Shown here: piece after piece, positions 57,380-64,000 of the stretch | How the letters are laid out: every line of letters begins with the position of its first letter | How positions within the stretch are numbered: position 1 is the first letter of the stretch | Assembly: GCA_902363675.1 (NCBI GenBank) | Contig: CABJAV010000015.1 | Span: forward strand, 1-64,000 | Direction: 5' to 3' | Length of the DNA stretch: 64,000 nt | Source of the DNA: Lachnospiraceae bacterium | Lineage (GTDB): Bacteria > Bacillota > Clostridia > Lachnospirales > Lachnospiraceae | Program-made: the position numbers and the translations under genes | The notes under the pieces: generated by a model | What the model was told of the DNA's origin: nothing | What the model saw: the letters and a program-made list of their open reading frames with translations, nothing else | Databases searched by the model: none

Positions 57380-57947
57380 GCCGCAACACCTCCTTTCCCT
57401 GTGCGGCGATCAATGCCGCTTTTTCTTCTATTTCTCCGTATAACAAAATATCCAAAAGGTATTCTGTGTAGCTTATCCTCTGCAACGCTTCCACAAAAAG
57501 AGGATGCCAGATGGCATCCTGCGGCTGTGGGGCGTGTGCTGTTTTCCAATGCTCCAGCAGGCGCAGATAATCGCATAGCACCCGGAAACAATACCGTTCC
57601 GTTTCCTGAAATCTCTGCTCCGCTGATTTTTGTCGGGGCTGTGACCTGTTGTGACGCTTCCTATCTGGCGGCGCATTGCCGGATTTCTCATAGGAAACGC
57701 CAAAGTCCTCCGCAAGCCTGACCGCAGCTTCCCGTTTCCCCAATCCATGCAGCAAAGCGGCAAAGTCGATCACATCCCCGGAAGCCCCGCAGCCGAAGCA
57801 GTAAAAGCGGCTGTCCACTTTCATGCTGGGCGTGCGGTCATTGTGGAATGGACAGCAGACCATGCCGTTTCTCCCCACCCGGATTCCATAGAATGAAGCA
57901 GCCTGCCGGGTGGTAACAGACTGTTTCACCGCTTCAAATACATTCAA
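57207..57947 (-). CDS. CHC2 zinc-finger primase-like protein
   Basis: 246 residues. The DnaG-type zinc finger is complete: VCCPFHNDRTPSMKV ... FYCFGCGASGDVIDF (residues 30-63). No TOPRIM domain follows; the rest is helical and charged. It probably works with the VapE-like ATPase to prime replication of the element. Confidence 0.85.
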   Translation of the reverse strand: MNVFEAVKQSVTTRQAASFYGIRVGRNGMVCCPFHNDRTPSMKVDSRFYCFGCGASGDVIDFAALLHGLGKREAAVRLAEDFGVSYEKSGNAPPDRKRHNRSQPRQKSAEQRFQETERYCFRVLCDYLRLLEHWKTAHAPQPQDAIWHPLFVEALQRISYTEYLLDILLYGEIEEKAALIAAQGKEVLRLEQRISELAAGNAGSGQKDDGHNGTGADTGRNPGNIRGDAERRREEQHPKLPDGVPA

Positions 57948-57994
57948 ATGCTCCCTCCATAAAAATACTGGTAGCGGTAAAGCTGCCGGTTATA

Positions 57995-59467
57995 TCATAG
58001 CTCCATCTCATGTTTCTTTCTCTGTACTGCCTGTGGCTGCTCCCTCCGGCGCAGTGCGGTATCTACGGCGTTCTGCACCTGCCGTAGCCGTATGACTTCC
58101 TCCCGGAATGGCTTGTGCTGCGGAGACAGTTCGGCATACTCTGTTTTTAACTGTGCGTATTCCTGTTTCCATGCTTTCAGGGCAATGGGTTTTCCGTCCA
58201 GTTTTTCTTTCAAAATACGGCGGGCGGCATAAAACAGCCGTAACTCCGCATCGTGGGATGTTTCAAATTTCTCCCTCTGTTTCTTAAACTTGATATTGTT
58301 CAATTCCGTATGAACAGGTTTTAGCCGCTGGTAATTCTCGCCCTCCCGTATCAATTCCTGCAATTCCTTTATCCGGGCAGATTTCTTTTTCATGGAGTCG
58401 CTTAACGCTTCAAATTCTTCGTTGACAGAGGAAAGACGCTCCTGCAAATCCTCTAATGTGAGCAGCTTGTTTTCCGTCAGATAATTGACGGCTTCGGCAA
58501 ACTGCTTTAAGTTTCCGGTTCTGGCTTTATTGCTCCATGCCCCTGCGTTGCGCTGGTTGTAATAAGCGATCAACAGGTCGGCAAGGCTCGGTGTCTGCGG
58601 TTTGGAAAGTTCTTCTTTTACCTCTGCCATCCAGACAAACAGGGCTTTGATCTTCTTCCTCACATCCTGCATGAGCCGGTTGGTGGCTTTAATCCAGCGG
58701 TTCAGTTCCCCTTTCTCGGTGCGGATGCCCTTTGCTTCCATCTGCCGGACATTAGCTCCCTCGTGGACAGTAGGTATCAGGTCAAGCCCCTGCCGCACAT
58801 AGGAACGGTGGTCGATACGCACATCCAGCCCTTTTTCCTCAAATTTTGTATTAACGGCAGCCGCCCACTGCTCCCGCCAGTGTTCCAGCGTTTCCGGCTC
58901 ATGCCAGTCTGTTGTATGGACAGCGTTAAACATATAATCGCCGTTTTTATCCCGGATTCGGTTTCCATCTTCATCAAGAAGATATTCCCGACGCTGTTTT
59001 TGTCCCCATGTGCCATCCGGGTTCAAAGGGCGCATGGTTGTCATCACATGAAAATGCGGGTTAGGGATGCCGCCGTCCTCTTTCTCCGGGCTGTGAAAAG
59101 CAAGGTCGGCAATCATGCCTTTTGTCACAAACTGCTCCTGTACGAACTTCCTCGCCAGCTCCATGTTTTCTTCCAGCGTCAATTCATTCTGCATGGCAAT
59201 ATCAAAGGAATAGGCAAGCTGTGCTTTTGGATGTTTCTCGCAGTTCTCCACAGCATTCCAGAGGGTCGCCCGGTCAAGATATATTTCCGGCGCATGGGGC
59301 GGCAGCATGATTTCCGAAGCGATCACGCCGCCCTTTTTGGTGTAGTCGCTGACTTCTCCATAGTAGCTGCTGTAAAGACGCTCCCCGGCTCGATAGGCTG
59401 CGCTGGCAATGGCGCTCTGACCGGCGCTGCGCTTGATCTGTGCGATTGAAAAATGATAAAGTGCTAT
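57995..59467 (-). CDS. MobA/MobL relaxase, ATA in place of start codon
   Basis: The frame covers about 490 residues: YHFSIAQIKRSAGQSAIASA with the catalytic-Tyr region SAAYRAGERLYSSYYGE, and the metal-binding NPHFHVMTTMRP (HxH) near residue 130. A long helical C-terminus follows. Homologues usually start Met-Ala-Leu-Tyr-His, but the codon here at 59467-59465 is ATA, 7-12 bases after a G-rich site. The next usable start (GTG 59326) would remove the catalytic Tyr region. It nicks oriT for mobilisation if translated from ATA. Confidence 0.8.
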   Translation of the reverse strand: MALYHFSIAQIKRSAGQSAIASAAYRAGERLYSSYYGEVSDYTKKGGVIASEIMLPPHAPEIYLDRATLWNAVENCEKHPKAQLAYSFDIAMQNELTLEENMELARKFVQEQFVTKGMIADLAFHSPEKEDGGIPNPHFHVMTTMRPLNPDGTWGQKQRREYLLDEDGNRIRDKNGDYMFNAVHTTDWHEPETLEHWREQWAAAVNTKFEEKGLDVRIDHRSYVRQGLDLIPTVHEGANVRQMEAKGIRTEKGELNRWIKATNRLMQDVRKKIKALFVWMAEVKEELSKPQTPSLADLLIAYYNQRNAGAWSNKARTGNLKQFAEAVNYLTENKLLTLEDLQERLSSVNEEFEALSDSMKKKSARIKELQELIREGENYQRLKPVHTELNNIKFKKQREKFETSHDAELRLFYAARRILKEKLDGKPIALKAWKQEYAQLKTEYAELSPQHKPFREEVIRLRQVQNAVDTALRRREQPQAVQRKKHEMEL

Positions 59468-59469
59468 CC

Positions 59470-59787
59470 TTAGTCACCGCCTTTCTCCTGCCCGGAAATA
59501 CGGGCGTGGTTCTCTGTGGCAGACCGGATGAAATGCTCCGCCTGCGGCAGATTCAAAATGCTTTCCATGAGGGAATAAAATTCCGCTTCGGATAGCTCCT
59601 TTGTCTGTGGTGCAATGCTCTCAATAGCTGCCCCACGGGTAATCAGCCGGTGCGTCCTCTGTTTCCGGGAACCGCTTTCCAGATACGCCTGCCGGTTTTT
59701 CAAACGCTGCATTTTCCGTTTTTCCTGTTCCAGCAGGACAGTGGTTTTTTCATATTCCTGCTTCAACTGTTCCAAAGATTTTTCCAT
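59470..59787 (-). CDS. DUF3847-family protein
   Basis: 105 residues from ATG 59787. A coiled-coil start (MEKSLEQLKQEYEKTTVLLE), then TRGAAIESIAP and a short C-terminal domain with LPQAEHFIRSA. This family is encoded directly upstream of MobA/L relaxases in many elements of Bacillota and probably helps the relaxosome. It ends just before the relaxase. Confidence 0.8.
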   Translation of the reverse strand: MEKSLEQLKQEYEKTTVLLEQEKRKMQRLKNRQAYLESGSRKQRTHRLITRGAAIESIAPQTKELSEAEFYSLMESILNLPQAEHFIRSATENHARISGQEKGGD

Positions 59788-60019
59788 GTTCTCACATCCT
59801 TTGCTGATAAGATAAAGAAAGACCATCCGCAGACAGTCCGTGTGTCAGTGCTTCTATAAAACCCGATGAAAAGGGAAAACCGCAGAGCGGATTTCTCTTT
59901 GCGGCGGGTACACAGGGGATAGCCGCTTTAGCGGCGCAAGGGGGTGTAGCCACCTTGTCGGAGCGAAGCGAACGCAGACCTCGGATTGCTGATTTTATCA
60001 GCGGCAGAGGTAAGCTCCG

Positions 60020-60090
60020 CAGGACGCACGATACATGGTCTTTAGACTATGTATAGAAGTGCGCCCTTAGTTCCTAAGGGATTTTGCCGT
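60020..60090. promoter_or_regulatory. Origin of transfer (IncQ/MobA type)
   Basis: The imperfect hairpin CATGGTC-TTTA-GACTATG (60034-60051) is followed six bases later by AAGTGCGCCCTTA (60057-60069). This order and core match the nick region of RSF1010/R1162-type oriT, where an inverted repeat precedes TAAGTGCGCCCT. A second stem, CCCTTAG-TTCC-TAAGGG, follows. It lies beside the relaxase and DUF3847 genes. Confidence 0.7.
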
Positions 60091-60277
60091 TTCCGGCAGT
60101 CTTGTCCTTTTTCTTGGAACGCTTGGAAAGATACTTCGGGCAGTCAACCACAACCGCCCGGAAGCTCTGTTTACATTCGTGCTGGCATTTCCGGCACAGT
60201 TCGTTGTAAGTGATACGGCTGCGGTCATTTAAGAAGAAAGACCATTCCAACCGCCGCTTGTTACTCATTCTTGCCAT
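60074..60277 (-). CDS. Small Cys-rich basic protein
   Basis: 67 residues: MARMSNKRRLEWSFFLNDRS, then ELCRKCQHECKQSFRA and VDCPKYLSKRSKKK. Four Cys could bind zinc, and the protein is strongly basic, so nucleic acid binding is likely. Similar small proteins sit between excisionase and mob genes in related elements. Confidence 0.65.
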   Translation of the reverse strand: MARMSNKRRLEWSFFLNDRSRITYNELCRKCQHECKQSFRAVVVDCPKYLSKRSKKKDKTAGNGKIP

Positions 60278-60424
60278 AACCGGCTCCTTTCTCCGTTTCT
60301 ATCTGATGTACGCAGATAGGCTGTTTTGATGTAGCGTCTCGGTATCATTTTTAAGTTTTTTTCCCTCTGTATGCCCCTTTGGAAAGTGCGGCAGTATTGC
60401 AAGTCAGGGAATGATACCTCACGC

Positions 60425-60649
60425 TTATTTGTCGCTTCCCGGTACGGTTTCGGAGCCTTTTGCCATCCATTCAAAGAAAGCAATTTTGCTGACCTTGATA
60501 AGTCTGCCCCTGCGGAACGCTGGAAAGCCGGGTGTGTGTACCAGCTCATAGGCGCTCGCTCTTGAAATTCCCATAATCCGCTGAATGTCCGCCACATCCA
60601 GAACCAGCGGTAAATCCTCGTAGCTGTTCAATCTCTTTTTATCGTTCAT
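60425..60649 (-). CDS. Excisionase-type HTH protein
   Basis: 74 residues from ATG 60649, six bases after GGAGG. LPLVLDVADIQRIMGISRAS, AYELVHTPGFPAFRRGRLIK and VSKIAFFEWMA follow the MerR-like helix-turn-helix of excisionases. It probably directs the serine recombinase toward excision or regulates the element. Confidence 0.88.
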   Translation of the reverse strand: MNDKKRLNSYEDLPLVLDVADIQRIMGISRASAYELVHTPGFPAFRRGRLIKVSKIAFFEWMAKGSETVPGSDK

Positions 60650-60806
60650 TCTGTTCCTCCCATAAATCAAATAGGTTAAAATGCTTCCTGTTGCCGTTCT
60701 CCCCAAAAGCCGTTTTCCTGCCCCATTCCTGCGGTGTTTCCCTGCATTGGTGCGCCGAATGCGTCACTTCTCCTGCCGGTCATATCCCTTTTGGACGGTC
60801 ATTCAC

Positions 60807-60893
60807 TTGTCAAGGTACTGTGCGGTACGAAATTACCAACCGCAATCATCATAGCGTACTATCCTTGACAAAACAATGATTCTGCGATACCAT
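60807..60893 (+). promoter_or_regulatory. Inverted repeat and promoter in the divergent control region
   Basis: TTGTCAAGG (60807-60815) and CCTTGACAA (60863-60871) form an inverted repeat. The right arm includes TTGACA (60865-60870), 17 bases before TACCAT (60888-60893), a plausible promoter for the DUF6076 gene. A shared operator for the divergent genes is likely. Confidence 0.5.
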
Positions 60894-60951
60894 GAGTGTA
60901 ACGGATATAACTGAATTATATAATTACCATAAACAAAGGCAGGGGATAGGG

Positions 60952-61992
60952 ATGGAGAATCAGTTTATACGGCATGAGCCATGTTTTGAGAGGATTTTGT
61001 TTGTCCTGACGCTGGACAGGAAGAAAATGAAAGAGCGGATTTTGATTGGGGAAGAACAGCAGATCCGCTTCCGTCTGAACGGGAGCCAAAACGCAGAGGT
61101 GCTTTGTGATATGACACGCCCACTGGGAACTTTTTTGATAAACTTTGAGCGTGACACGGACAGAGACTGGAACTTATACGGGCTTTCTCCGCTGCGGCAA
61201 GCTCTCCACTCCAACCGATGGAAACAGCCGGAGCTGGAGCAGGCGGCAAGCGAATTTCTTTGGGAGAAATATCTTAGCAACGACCCTCTGAAAATGTATG
61301 TGGCGTTCCGTATCTGGAACAGCTATCTGCTTGCCAGAGAACCCCGTGACCGTAACGCTGCCTGTGACCGCTTCATGGATAAAATGAGCAGACTGACCGG
61401 GGTATTCCAAAACGAAACCATGAGCTTTAACAGGGAGACAGGAAAACCGAAACAATTTCAAGCTGGCAGCCTTTATTTCAAAGGCGCACCGTCAGAAGAT
61501 ACCCGGCTTGACCTCTGGTTCCCGGACAACCGGCGCACAGAAGAATGTGTGTCTGCCTATGCGTCCCTCTACCCGTTGATTACCTATTATCTGAACAGGC
61601 TGAATGACTGGGGGCTTTGCTTCCGGCGGTGCAAGGTCTGTGGAAAATATTTTCTGGCAAAGAGCCAGCGGTATGAGCTGTGCAGCGACAAGTGCCGAAA
61701 AGCACAGGCGCTTCAAAACAAGCGGGAATTTGACGAGAGGTCAAGAGAAAATAACTATGACCTGCTTTATAAAAATGAATGCCAGAACTGGCGCAACAAA
61801 ATAAACCGGGTAAAAAATACCGCAGGCTTTCCGGCTGACCGTCTGGAAAAAATACAGGCTTCCTTTTCCGACTTTAAGAAAGAAGCCTTACAGAGAAAAA
61901 AGGCTGTAAAAACAGGAACGGCCAGCCCGAAAGAATTTACGGACTGGCTGTATCAGCAGAGTAATGTAATTGTTGAGCTGACCGAGATATGA
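60952..61992 (+). CDS. DUF6076-family protein with C-terminal zinc finger
   Basis: 346 residues from ATG 60952, preceded by AGGGG; an earlier ATG at 60892 lies within the -10 region of the predicted promoter. A central unknown domain is followed by a Cys4 finger (RCKVCGKYFLAKSQRYELCS, DKC) and a basic helical tail. Proteins of this kind occur on integrative elements of Bacillota. Function unknown; DNA binding is likely. Confidence 0.7.
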   Translation: MENQFIRHEPCFERILFVLTLDRKKMKERILIGEEQQIRFRLNGSQNAEVLCDMTRPLGTFLINFERDTDRDWNLYGLSPLRQALHSNRWKQPELEQAASEFLWEKYLSNDPLKMYVAFRIWNSYLLAREPRDRNAACDRFMDKMSRLTGVFQNETMSFNRETGKPKQFQAGSLYFKGAPSEDTRLDLWFPDNRRTEECVSAYASLYPLITYYLNRLNDWGLCFRRCKVCGKYFLAKSQRYELCSDKCRKAQALQNKREFDERSRENNYDLLYKNECQNWRNKINRVKNTAGFPADRLEKIQASFSDFKKEALQRKKAVKTGTASPKEFTDWLYQQSNVIVELTEI

Positions 61993-62248
61993 AAAACTTT
62001 CTATCGTCAATTTCGCATTATTGCAATAACAGATTGCTTCTTCCATGAATGGTAATATTATCATCAAACTTTTGGAAGAACTATAAATGTCCGAGGTGCC
62101 TTTGATTTCGACAGAAAAACAGGCTGAATTGTTACAAAGCTCGGACATTTCAAAAGAATTTTTTGAAAAATACTAAAGAAGCGGAGCAGCTAAAATCTGC
62201 TCCGCTTCGATATGATTGATCTAAGGATGTTTTGCTATTTGATTAAAC
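61993..62248. other. Gap with a short gene remnant
   Basis: A 29-codon frame (62087-62176, MSEVPLISTEKQAELLQSSD ...) has no ribosome binding site and looks like the tail of a lost gene. The terminator at 62178 follows it. Nothing else is supported. Confidence 0.4.
62178..62212. terminator. Bidirectional terminator
   Basis: GAAGCGGAGCAG (62178-62189) pairs with CTGCTCCGCTTC (62197-62208), between the DUF6076 gene and the convergent permease gene. Confidence 0.85.
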
Positions 62249-64000
62249 TCACTCTGTCAACCGCAATCGCTCCACAACTGGAAGGTTAACGTCAGTTTTG
62301 TAGACCCATATAGGCACAATAAGGCAGATTAGCAACACCAGTCCAGACACCAGCACCAGTGGGATAAATGGATAGGAGAAAACAGCATAATAGGCCACTT
62401 TACTAAAAATCATATATAGCAAGATGAAGATTGCTGTTCCAATGGTGACTGCAAGGGAAAGGGAAACGCCCCAATAATAGAAACCTTCCATAAATAGCAT
62501 TCGTTTGATTTGTCGCTTTGTCATTCCAATGCTTTCAAGAACAGCTAATTCATAGCACCGAGTATTTACATTGACAACCATTGTATTGACAAAGTTCATG
62601 ACACCAACAAGCAGCAGGATCACGGACAACCCTGTTCCTAAAACCTTTGCTGTAATGAGATATTCCTGCATTTCTTCTCGCCGTTCATATCGGGATATAA
62701 TATCAATGTTAGCTTGTGATGCGGTGATTTGCTTTAATTCTTGCAGTATACTTTCGTCATGTTGACCATCCGTATCAAAGGCCACGCGGAACACTCTATA
62801 TTGCGGAAAGAGTTCTTTCAAAGCTGTTTGACTAATATACAAATCAGGAGCCGTCCCTCTCTCATTGCCTCCTCCTGCTCGAAACCCTTCATTCAAATAA
62901 CCGTTCGCTACAATAAAGGAATGCTGTCCGTTCTGCGTCTGGATTGTTATTTCCTGCCCCGGCTGAATAAGGTCTTCTACTGATTTGGACAGCAGCACAA
63001 CCTTTCCTTGTTCAAAGGCAGACGTGTCAATAGGCAAGTTTAAGGTTTTATTGATTTCTTCCAAATATGCACTGTCAATTCCAAAAACCCCGCTAAAAAA
63101 GTTTTGCTGATAATTTTCTAATTTTGCCGGATCAGAAAAATCAATGCCGTTTACTCCGTCTAATGACGCAAGAAACTCGTGAAATACAGCATCGTCATAT
63201 ACAACATCTGCTGCTACTTGAGGATAAGGTGCATAGGTCAACCTCAAATTCTCAATGCCGTCAAGCTGACCAATCTCTGAAACCATTTCGCTGGAAATTA
63301 AATCTTCTCTTTCGTGGATACTATATGTGAGTGCAAAATCGCTTACTCCCCATTGGCTCACATAATTCTCCGGGCTTAAACCATGTAATAGCCCTGTGAC
63401 GACAAGGAACAAGGAAAGGCCGAAAAAAAGCGATGCAAAAACAAGGGTTGTACTCTTAGCATTACGAAAGACATTGTTCCATGCCATTCTGGACAACTTC
63501 ATTTTGCTACAATTTCTGGCGCTGCTCTTTGTGCTGGCTGCTGTATATTGGAGTGCTGCTATTGGTGAAACATTTCCGGCAATTTTGGCGGGCTTCATGC
63601 TTGCAATCATAACGGTAATGAACGTAAATATGGCCGCTCCTATGAAAATAAACGGCGAAAAAGATACTTTTGTTCCCACATCAGAATTTGTTGAATACAT
63701 CATATTCAGGAAGTAAGGAACAATGCCAAAGGAGACAACCGCACCAAGTAACAGACCAATCGGAATACCAATACAAGAGATTCTGATTGCCTGCTTATAG
63801 ATAATTCTCTTTATCTGCTTTTTGGTCGTTCCAATCGTTTTAAGACAGCCGTAGAATTGCACATCTTTTACGACAGAGATATAAAAAATGTTATAAATCA
63901 ACAGATAGCCGCTAAAAGATATAAAAACTGCTAAAATTATTGCTGTTAAAACAACAGCCCCACCATTTGCTTGTCCTAATGGTACAATTTCAAATGTTTG
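62249..64000 (-). CDS. FtsX-like ABC transporter permease (partial, runs off window)
   Basis: At least 583 residues; the frame is open to the window edge, so the start lies outside. Two FtsX units: the first ends near CLKTIGTTKKQIKRIIYKQA and IPIGLLLGAVVSFGIVPYFL. A second starts at MAWNNVFRNAKSTTLVFASL, with an outside domain and the final helices (ELAVLESIGMTKRQIKRMLF). Such permeases, with a separate ATPase, confer resistance to peptide antibiotics or export peptides. Probably cargo of the mobile element. Confidence 0.88.
   Translation of the reverse strand, partial: QTFEIVPLGQANGGAVVLTAIILAVFISFSGYLLIYNIFYISVVKDVQFYGCLKTIGTTKKQIKRIIYKQAIRISCIGIPIGLLLGAVVSFGIVPYFLNMMYSTNSDVGTKVSFSPFIFIGAAIFTFITVMIASMKPAKIAGNVSPIAALQYTAASTKSSARNCSKMKLSRMAWNNVFRNAKSTTLVFASLFFGLSLFLVVTGLLHGLSPENYVSQWGVSDFALTYSIHEREDLISSEMVSEIGQLDGIENLRLTYAPYPQVAADVVYDDAVFHEFLASLDGVNGIDFSDPAKLENYQQNFFSGVFGIDSAYLEEINKTLNLPIDTSAFEQGKVVLLSKSVEDLIQPGQEITIQTQNGQHSFIVANGYLNEGFRAGGGNERGTAPDLYISQTALKELFPQYRVFRVAFDTDGQHDESILQELKQITASQANIDIISRYERREEMQEYLITAKVLGTGLSVILLLVGVMNFVNTMVVNVNTRCYELAVLESIGMTKRQIKRMLFMEGFYYWGVSLSLAVTIGTAIFILLYMIFSKVAYYAVFSYPFIPLVLVSGLVLLICLIVPIWVYKTDVNLPVVERLRLTE

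Larger units (their letters stand above)
53762..64000. mobile_element. Mobilizable transposon of Tn4451 type (left end; runs off window)
   Basis: From 53762 onward the base composition and gene content change: large serine recombinase, TnpW-like protein, VapE and CHC2-primase, MobA/L relaxase, DUF3847 protein, oriT, excisionase, DUF6076 protein and an ABC permease. The left end is defined by the interrupted XRE/membrane gene, split between the Trp and Glu codons. A GA dinucleotide at the target agrees with TndX/TnpX-type recombinases. The right end is beyond 64 kb. Confidence 0.85.

Noticed and set aside
58763..59449. 228-codon plus-strand frame
   Set aside because: Antisense to the relaxase, whose HxH motif and family similarity support the minus strand.
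60265..60597. 110-codon minus-strand frame
   Set aside because: Overlaps the excisionase in another frame, has no ribosome site and no recognisable domain.

Overview
The window reads as a chromosomal segment of a gut-type Lachnospiraceae (Clostridia, Bacillota). Reasons: T-box leaders on aminoacyl-tRNA synthetase genes, a manganese-type riboswitch on mntP, strong AGGAGG ribosome binding sites, an F-type ATP synthase with sodium-type c-subunit residues, many LytTR regulators, and accessory families common in that group. The genus cannot be fixed from the sequence alone.

Layout. 1-0.8 kb: mobile debris (IS110 transposase start, HsdR fragment, small XRE regulator). 1.2-9.4 kb: housekeeping genes (AIM24, tatD, NUDIX, T-box/metG, Ca2+/Na+ exchanger, riboswitch/mntP, T-box/tyrS). 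9.4-18.2 kb: an accessory zone with a fused ABC exporter, secreted and anchored proteins under a predicted LytTR operator plus a c-di-GMP-I riboswitch, a LytTR regulator, and a damaged sigma/anti-sigma pair. 18.2-31.7 kb: an AT-rich island holding an agr-like quorum system and a RiPP cluster. 31.7-35.9 kb: recombination debris, a dead Rpn-type nuclease, and a second LytTR-type operon encoding a toxin-like secreted protein with possible immunity genes. 36-43.3 kb: the complete atp operon. 43.4-53.7 kb: housekeeping genes (dCMP deaminase, upp, phosphatase, Sua5, MerR, HAD, ferredoxin, OPT transporter). 53.76 kb to the end: a mobilizable element of the Tn4451 kind that has split an XRE/membrane-protein gene and runs off the window.

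The most interesting locus is 19.9-31.5 kb. Five tiny genes too short for a routine gene caller (24.37-25.32 kb) encode RiPP precursors in an alpha-beta-alpha-beta tandem plus one divergent member. The four tandem precursors all end in Leu-Thr and carry a Gly-rich hydrophobic core with GxxxG spacing. Next to them, in one tight operon, lie an SDR oxidoreductase, a class III aminotransferase, a SAM methyltransferase, an RRE-containing protein, an M50 peptidase with its own RRE-like domain, and an ABC exporter. Together these match the logic of daptides: C-terminal Thr oxidised and decarboxylated, transaminated, then N-methylated, giving a peptide with two amino ends. I infer a two-component Clostridial daptide-like system under LytTR/agr-type control. 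The island is bracketed by 465-bp direct repeats at 17.79 and 31.97 kb. Each repeat carries a regular array of GGACAT/ATGTCC half-sites about every 25-26 bp that I cannot assign to a known element.
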